64,000 bases of DNA from an uncultured Roseburia sp. (GTDB lineage Bacteria; Bacillota; Clostridia; Lachnospirales; Lachnospiraceae), in the NCBI GenBank assembly GCA_910587865.1, contig CAJUNX010000003.1:1-64000 (forward strand), read 5' to 3'. How positions within the stretch are numbered: the stretch's first letter is position 1; each line of letters starts with the position of its first letter. Position numbers and translations under genes: made by a program. Positions 59,995-64,000 of this stretch are shown here, in pieces. The notes beneath the pieces are model-generated. The model saw only the letters and a list, made by a program, of their open reading frames with translations. It was not told the DNA's origin and searched no databases.

Positions 59995-61134
59995 TCACAT
60001 CTGTTCTGTCAGCTCAAACGCTTTTTTTACCATCGCATCGATGTTATAATACCGGTATTCCGCCAGCCTTCCAAGCAGATGAAACCGTTCCAGACCTTTG
60101 ACCAGTCCGCGATATCGCTCATACAATGCCTCGTTTTCATCATTTAAAATAGCGTAATACGGGATCTCTCCCTCCGCTCCGCTGTAGGCAAACGGATATT
60201 CTTTTACAATCGTAGTTCCGTCCGCATCCTGCTGACCGGTCAGAAATTTAAACTCGGTAATCCTCGTAAAATCCTCACTCACCGTGTAATTCACCACACT
60301 GCGTCCCTGGTAGGACTCTGTGTCATAATGCTCAAACCTGAAATCCAGCGAGCGGTACGGCAGTCTGCCAAACCTGCAGTCAAACAGCTCGTCCAAAGCT
60401 CCCGTGTAGATCACGTCCCCCTCAAACGGCTGTCCCTCAAACCAGATGCCGTCCTCCCGGAACGCAAGACTCTCCCTGCAGTCCACGCCGCAGCGCACCG
60501 TGATCCGCTCATGCGCGAGCATCCGCTCGAACATCGCCGTGAAGCCATCCTTCGGCACTCCCTGATATTTGTCCTGAAAATAGCGGTTGTCACGGGAAAT
60601 CAGCACCGGCACACGCCCGGTCACCTCAGGACTGATCTCCTCCGGCTTCTGTCCCCACTGCTTCATTGTATATTGAAGAAAAATATTTTCATACACATAC
60701 TGCGCGATCTCGCGGATATCCGGATCCCCGCTCTCCCGCAGCTTCATGATCGGAACCCGGCTTCCCTCTCCGTATGTGTCTGCCAGCTTCTTTCCGAGCT
60801 GCCCGGCCTTCTCCCCGTATACCATCTCTAACGTATTTAAGTTAAAGGGAACCGGGATCAGTCCGTCCGCAACCTTTGCAGCGACCTCATGCCCGAACAG
60901 ATGCCATTCCGTAAAACGGGAAAGATATGCAAAGACATCCTCCATCCCTGTATGAAAAATATGCGGCCCGTAATTGTGAATCAGAATCCCGTGTTCATCC
61001 CGCTCGTCATAGCAGTTCCCGCCGATATGATTCCGCCGCTCCAGCACCAGCACCTGTTTTCCTTTTTCCTCGGCAAGCTTTCTCGCCGCCACGGCGCCGG
61101 CAATCCCCGCGCCGATTATGATACAGTCGTACAT
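59995..61134 (-). CDS. glf: UDP-galactopyranose mutase
   Basis: This is 379 residues. The FAD-binding start DCIIIGAGIAGAVAARKLAE is followed by VLERRNHIGGNCYDERDEHG, HNYGPHIFHTG, MKQWGQKPEEISPEVTGRVP, RYFQDKYQGVPKDGFTAMFE and VKEYPFAY, as in Glf. The enzyme turns UDP-galactopyranose into UDP-galactofuranose, a sugar donor for surface polymers. It is in one operon with the GT2 gene just downstream. Confidence 0.97.
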   Translation of the reverse strand: MYDCIIIGAGIAGAVAARKLAEEKGKQVLVLERRNHIGGNCYDERDEHGILIHNYGPHIFHTGMEDVFAYLSRFTEWHLFGHEVAAKVADGLIPVPFNLNTLEMVYGEKAGQLGKKLADTYGEGSRVPIMKLRESGDPDIREIAQYVYENIFLQYTMKQWGQKPEEISPEVTGRVPVLISRDNRYFQDKYQGVPKDGFTAMFERMLAHERITVRCGVDCRESLAFREDGIWFEGQPFEGDVIYTGALDELFDCRFGRLPYRSLDFRFEHYDTESYQGRSVVNYTVSEDFTRITEFKFLTGQQDADGTTIVKEYPFAYSGAEGEIPYYAILNDENEALYERYRGLVKGLERFHLLGRLAEYRYYNIDAMVKKAFELTEQM

Positions 61135-61329
61135 GATTCATCCTCCATTCTCTCTCCCGTACAATCCCACTCAATTATACACAGTTTCCCGGTTTCCGCC
61201 AATTTATTTTTTTCTTAAAGATTTCTGAAGTCCCCGAAATGACCGCTTTCAAACATTTTGTTCACATTTTATTTACAGAATTCTAAAAAAACCTGCATAC
61301 GCTGGTCACAATTGGGGGGTATATTATAT

Positions 61330-61520
61330 TCAGAGTTAAGACAGCAGGATAACTTTTTCATAGAACTTTTTTCATTCCTGACAGTCAGCTGTCAGGTTAC
61401 CTGGTTTATTTTTATAAACCAGGTTCCTCCCAACAGATAGTGATTCATTTCACTTTCAATACACACAATCTTTTTCATATGAAAAGCCGGTGCGCAAGCA
61501 CCGGCTCCCTCTTTTTTTCT
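61330..61520 (+). ncRNA. Possible structured RNA or hairpin cluster
   Basis: About 500 bases lie between the glf start and the AraC gene stop with no convincing gene. The region holds CTGACAG/CTGTCAG (61,378-61,395), ACCTGGTTTA/TAAACCAGGT (61,399-61,424) and a strong terminator AGCCGGTGC/GCACCGGCT with seven T residues (61,485-61,518). A TATATT box lies near 61,318-61,330. This would suit a small RNA transcribed rightwards, but no known RNA family is recognised. The terminator could also serve the leftward AraC gene. Confidence 0.35.
61485..61518 (+). terminator. Rho-independent terminator downstream of hairpin cluster
   Basis: Stem AGCCGGTGC / GCACCGGCT with loop GCAA is followed by CCCTC and a run of T residues on the plus strand. 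On the minus strand it is followed by TTTTCAT, so it can also stop the leftward AraC-type gene. Confidence 0.85.
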
Positions 61521-61636
61521 GAAAATTTATGGTGAAATTCACTGGCGATTTTGTTCTTCTGTATCTTTCCTGATTCTGGTTCGGCTCCTGTTGCCATAAA
61601 CAGGGCAGTATATCCAATATATCTTAGTATCCATCG

Positions 61637-62482
61637 CTATTTTTTTACTACAGGTATCCATACTTCATATTGTGCATTTTGCGGGTCTGGATTTAGGTAA
61701 ACCTCGACATCGGGCGCATTGCCATATTCGTATCCCGATGTCGGCAGCCATTCTGTTACGATACGTCGTTCTAATTCCTGAACAGACTGATTTGTACCCT
61801 CTCCAGAAAATATTGCCCATGTAGCTGCTGGCACGATATATTCTTCAAGTTCATTCTTTTCCTGTGAAGTTGATACTGCAATATAATACTTCCACGGTTC
61901 CGTATCATTACAAATGCTGACGCCAAGTACTCCCATAGGCGGCGTATCCATCATACTGATTAATCTTTGCAATGTTCCGTTCATGGATATTTCCTGCCAC
62001 TTTGGAGGTATCACTGTAAAATTTTTTTCAATATCCTTATGAAGCGGTACCGATACGCCTGCAATACGGAATGCATCTTTTGTTTCAATTCGATAATTCA
62101 TTTCTTCCACTCCTTTAACTGTAATTTTAAATAAAATAGGCGGGAAGGATTTTACGGATACACCCTCATTTTTAACGGCAGATGGGGCGACTCCATGGAC
62201 GGATTGAAATGCTCTGTTAAATGCAGTAGGGGAATTATATCCATATTTTCCTGCCACATCAATGATTTTCATACTTTTACCCTGTAAATCTACAGCGGCA
62301 AGTGACATTTTTCTCCTGCGGATATATTCAGATAAAGAAATTCCTGCCATATAGGTAAACATTCTCTGGAAATGATAAGAAGAACAACAGGCCGTCTTCC
62401 CAAGCTGTTCATAATCCATTTCATCCGTCAAATGTTCCTCAATATAACCGATTGCATCATTTAATCTTTCAATCCATTCCAT
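61637..62482 (-). CDS. AraC-family regulator with GyrI-like effector domain
   Basis: This is 281 residues. The N-terminal two-HTH AraC domain (IGYIEEHLTDEMDYEQLGKT, SSYHFQRMFTYMAGISLSEY, VAGKYGYNSPTAFNRAFQSV) is followed by a GyrI-like/effector-binding domain (ETKDAFRIAGVSVPLHKDIE, YYIAVSTSQEKNELEEYIVP, VTEWLPTSGYEYGNAPDVEV). Rob/BmrR-like proteins of this type sense drugs or small ligands and activate genes. A canonical promoter lies 90 bases upstream (62,579-62,607). Target genes are unknown. Confidence 0.93.
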   Translation of the reverse strand: MEWIERLNDAIGYIEEHLTDEMDYEQLGKTACCSSYHFQRMFTYMAGISLSEYIRRRKMSLAAVDLQGKSMKIIDVAGKYGYNSPTAFNRAFQSVHGVAPSAVKNEGVSVKSFPPILFKITVKGVEEMNYRIETKDAFRIAGVSVPLHKDIEKNFTVIPPKWQEISMNGTLQRLISMMDTPPMGVLGVSICNDTEPWKYYIAVSTSQEKNELEEYIVPAATWAIFSGEGTNQSVQELERRIVTEWLPTSGYEYGNAPDVEVYLNPDPQNAQYEVWIPVVKK

Positions 62483-62578
62483 AACAAAAATCCTCCTGAC
62501 AGTTTTTAGTATATATTACGATTCCGTTTTTTTCCTCTCAATCTCTGCACAAAAAAGAGAGGTAATGGGTTTGTGTAT

Positions 62579-62607
62579 AGTATAGCCACCTGAACGAACT
62601 GTATCAA
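62579..62607 (-). promoter_or_regulatory. Sigma-A-type promoter of the AraC-family gene
   Basis: On the minus strand TTGATA (-35, 62,602-62,607), a 17-base spacer and TATACT (-10, 62,579-62,584) form a near-consensus promoter about 97 bases before the AraC start codon. It lies inside an open frame that begins with a TnpW-like fragment, showing that the later part of that frame is non-coding. Confidence 0.8.
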
Positions 62608-62659
62608 GTGCAGAATCATGAACTTTAATCAAAGTTCTCCGAAAAGAAAAGGGGCTGAT

Positions 62660-62743
62660 CAAATGTACCCTGACGGTGTAAGTGGTGTTCCCCGGCTTTC
62701 GCTTGAAACTGCGGGGCTGCTGCCCGTTTTGGGTTTCTGCCAT
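62660..62743 (-). pseudogene. TnpW-like N-terminal remnant
   Basis: The first about 27 residues of an open frame starting at 62,743 (MAETQNGQQPRSFKRK, then GNTTYTVRVH) match the N-terminus of the small TnpW-type protein of Tn1549-like elements. After RVH the sequence is unrelated and runs through the AraC promoter to a stop at 62,516. This is best seen as a scar of a lost or truncated mobile element between two chromosomal genes. A small chimeric protein is possible but unlikely. Confidence 0.6.
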
Positions 62744-62856
62744 ATTCTCTGCTCCTTTACATAAAAACAGAGCACATAGACTGATTTCTATACGCTCTGA
62801 CGCTGCGTTACTTATTCTGTTGTGATTGTGGTAATGGTTAAATTATGGACAGAAAT

Positions 62857-63426
62857 TTATATATCGCATTCCACAAAATGTGTATCATATAAATTCCAGT
62901 ATTTTTGATATATCCTGTCTTCCTGTCCGTCAAAGTTTAATTGAAACATTCTAAATGTAACCGGTATATTTTTAGGTTGCCACTGTTCCTCATAAGAGTA
63001 ACAGTATCTCATGCCCAGATTCCGCATGACACTACCGCTTCTCGGATTGTTTCTATCGTGCGTAGCTGTGATATATGGAACACCGTCTTTCTTCAGCTGT
63101 CTGATAAGAACCTTACCTGCTTCTGTAACAATCCCTTTATGCCAAAATTCTTTCCGAAGTGCATACCCAAAATCATAACTGTCATCTGTTTCTGTTTTTA
63201 CATATCCGATCGGATCGTTGTCTTTCCGGCAAATCGCAAAACTATACTTCTTATCTGAAAATCGTTTCTGAAAAAATTCTTTCGTTTCTTCCATGTTTTT
63301 TACAGGAAACCACGGCAAAAAAATATTTACTTCTTCATCTTTTAATAGCCGGTATAGTGCCTCCATATCGCTGTTCTCATATTTTCTAAGTATAAGCCTG
63401 TCTGTTTCCAATTTTAAAGCTGCCAT
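62857..63426 (-). CDS. GNAT-family N-acetyltransferase (RimJ/RimL type)
   Basis: This is 189 residues. It starts LETDRLILRKYENSDMEALY and has the GNAT acetyl-CoA region (SYDFGYALRKEFWHKGIVTE, AGKVLIRQLKKDGVPYITAT) and NPRSGSVMRNLGMRYCYSYE, as in RimJ/RimL-like enzymes acting on proteins or small amines. An AAAGGAG-like site (GGAGGAAATACA) lies just before the ATG. The substrate is unknown. Confidence 0.9.
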   Translation of the reverse strand: MAALKLETDRLILRKYENSDMEALYRLLKDEEVNIFLPWFPVKNMEETKEFFQKRFSDKKYSFAICRKDNDPIGYVKTETDDSYDFGYALRKEFWHKGIVTEAGKVLIRQLKKDGVPYITATHDRNNPRSGSVMRNLGMRYCYSYEEQWQPKNIPVTFRMFQLNFDGQEDRIYQKYWNLYDTHFVECDI

Positions 63427-63496
63427 TGTATTTCCTCCATCATTCAGCAGTCTGTATCACTGATACAATAGCACAATCGCAATTATATTGATACCA

Positions 63497-63551
63497 GGGT
63501 CAAAAGGTCATGTGTTTCACGCCTGCGTGAAACAGCATGACTTTGTGACCC
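63497..63551. repeat. Long REP-like hairpin
   Basis: About 25 of 27 bases per arm can pair across a two-base loop, with mismatches at AAA/TTT-adjacent positions. The central GTTTCACGC/GCGTGAAAC is perfect. Similar elements elsewhere in the genome would show that it is a dispersed repeat. Confidence 0.65.
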
Positions 63552-63736
63552 GCCAAACATGTGAAAGCAGCTATTTTCCACAGGAAAATGAGCGGATTTC
63601 GAATGTTTTTCGGATTTCGGGAATGTGAAACACGCTGAAATCCGAAGGCGTCGTGGGGTCAGATGCTTTTGACCCCCAGCATCATTATATTTAAGCTAAA
63701 TTCACCGCTTTTCTGAGAGACGGTCAAATCATGCCC

Positions 63737-63802
63737 CGCGGAAACAAACACATTCTGTGCGCACAGGGGCCTCGCGGAAACGAACACATTCTGTGCGCAC
63801 AG
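63737..63802. repeat. Two tandem 30-base direct repeats
   Basis: A 30-base unit beginning CGCGGAAAC and ending GTGCGCACAG occurs at 63,737-63,766 and again at 63,773-63,802, differing at one base (A/G at unit position 10). Each copy contains the palindrome TGTGCGCACA. No third copy is seen in the window. Confidence 0.85.
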
Positions 63803-63832
63803 CATTCCGCAGCCCGCCTCTCATCCGCAAAA

Positions 63833-64000
63833 TCAGATTTCTTCTTTCCCGGGGGAAAACCTCTCATTCCCCAGCCGTATATTCATATGTCTGGCATATG
63901 CCGCAAACGCCTTCGGAATCGCATAGCGCTCCCCCGCATCCTTCGCGTCCACAAAGATCAGACTACCGGCTTCTTCCGGCACATCTCCTCTTTTCCCGGC
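63833..64000 (-). CDS. 3' end of an unidentified gene (partial)
   Basis: The leftward frame open to the window edge ends at TGA 63,833-63,835. The last about 55 residues read GDVPEEAGSLIFVDAKDA, then YAIPKAFAAYARHMNIR and a Glu/Lys-rich tail. Codon use is GC-rich and regular, which supports a real gene. No family can be named from this fragment. Confidence 0.6.
   Translation of the reverse strand, partial: AGKRGDVPEEAGSLIFVDAKDAGERYAIPKAFAAYARHMNIRLGNERFSPGKEEI

Larger units (their letters stand above)
63427..63832. other. Hairpin-rich intergenic region with direct repeats
   Basis: No gene is supported. The region holds a long imperfect hairpin at 63,497-63,551 (outer GGGTCA/GTGACCC, central GTTTCACGC/GCGTGAAAC), a GGGGTCA/TGACCCC hairpin at 63,655-63,676, a CGGATTTC/GAAATCCG pair (about 63,611-63,645) and a 30-base direct repeat. 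It has the look of REP-like chromosomal repeats. Confidence 0.6.

Noticed and set aside
63737..63802. Possible CRISPR array
   Set aside because: Only two repeat copies separated by six bases are present, with no spacers and no cas genes in the window.

Overview
The window looks like a Lachnospiraceae-type (Clostridia, Bacillota) genome. The evidence is Gram-positive AGGAGG-type ribosome binding sites, GHKL/LytTR agr-type signalling, a SpoVG homologue, C_GCAxxG_C_C and Tn1549-type TnpW-like fragments, and clostridial families such as DUF4320, DUF5688 and DUF6133. I see no rRNA, tRNA or CRISPR array.

Positions 1 to about 55,990 are best read as most of one large integrative and conjugative element (ICE) lying leftwards. 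Its right end sits inside a polysaccharide-deacetylase-like gene whose N-terminal stub remains at 55,998-56,178. The other half of that gene and the integrase are not in the window, so the left end should be beyond position 1. Almost all core genes run leftwards from parA (55,616) to about 25,620: ParA/ParB, a 2014-residue methylase-helicase, a TOPRIM primase-like protein, a candidate oriT with an IncP-type nic sequence, a ribbon-helix-helix protein, a MobP-type relaxase, VirD4, VirB2-, VirB6- and VirB3-like membrane proteins, and VirB4. Between the VirB6 block and VirB4 lies a nearly complete Tad/Flp pilus set (prepilin peptidase, CpaB, CpaE, CpaF, TadB, TadC, two pseudopilin-like proteins). 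The operon therefore appears to encode a hybrid T4SS-Tad transfer machine. A leader with alternative hairpins precedes parA and may attenuate the whole operon.

Positions 1-25,000 look like cargo or regulatory DNA. They contain a repeat-rich surface protein, a small sigma factor, XRE repressors, and an agr-type quorum-sensing locus. In that locus AgrB/AgrD face a GHKL kinase and a LytTR regulator that is broken by an in-frame TGA. AgrD has Ser where the ring Cys normally is. Next come an ABC-2 transporter with two surface proteins and a small secreted protein, an intact IS element with 20-bp inverted repeats and a 7-bp target duplication, then a cluster of two ABC exporter halves and a GT-D glycosyltransferase, followed by an AT-rich five-gene run (SunS-like GT2/TPR glycosyltransferase, prephenate-dehydratase-fold protein, nucleotidyltransferase, beta-hydroxyacid dehydrogenase, acetoacetate-decarboxylase-like protein). 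That run resembles a small-molecule biosynthetic cluster that I cannot assign to a known pathway.

Positions 56,200-64,000 look like ordinary chromosome: a DUF4190-like membrane protein with an Asp/Tyr tail, a C_GCAxxG_C_C protein, nicotinate phosphoribosyltransferase, a GT2 glycosyltransferase with UDP-galactopyranose mutase, an AraC/GyrI-like regulator, a TnpW remnant, a GNAT acetyltransferase, hairpin-rich intergenic DNA and the 3' end of an unidentified gene.
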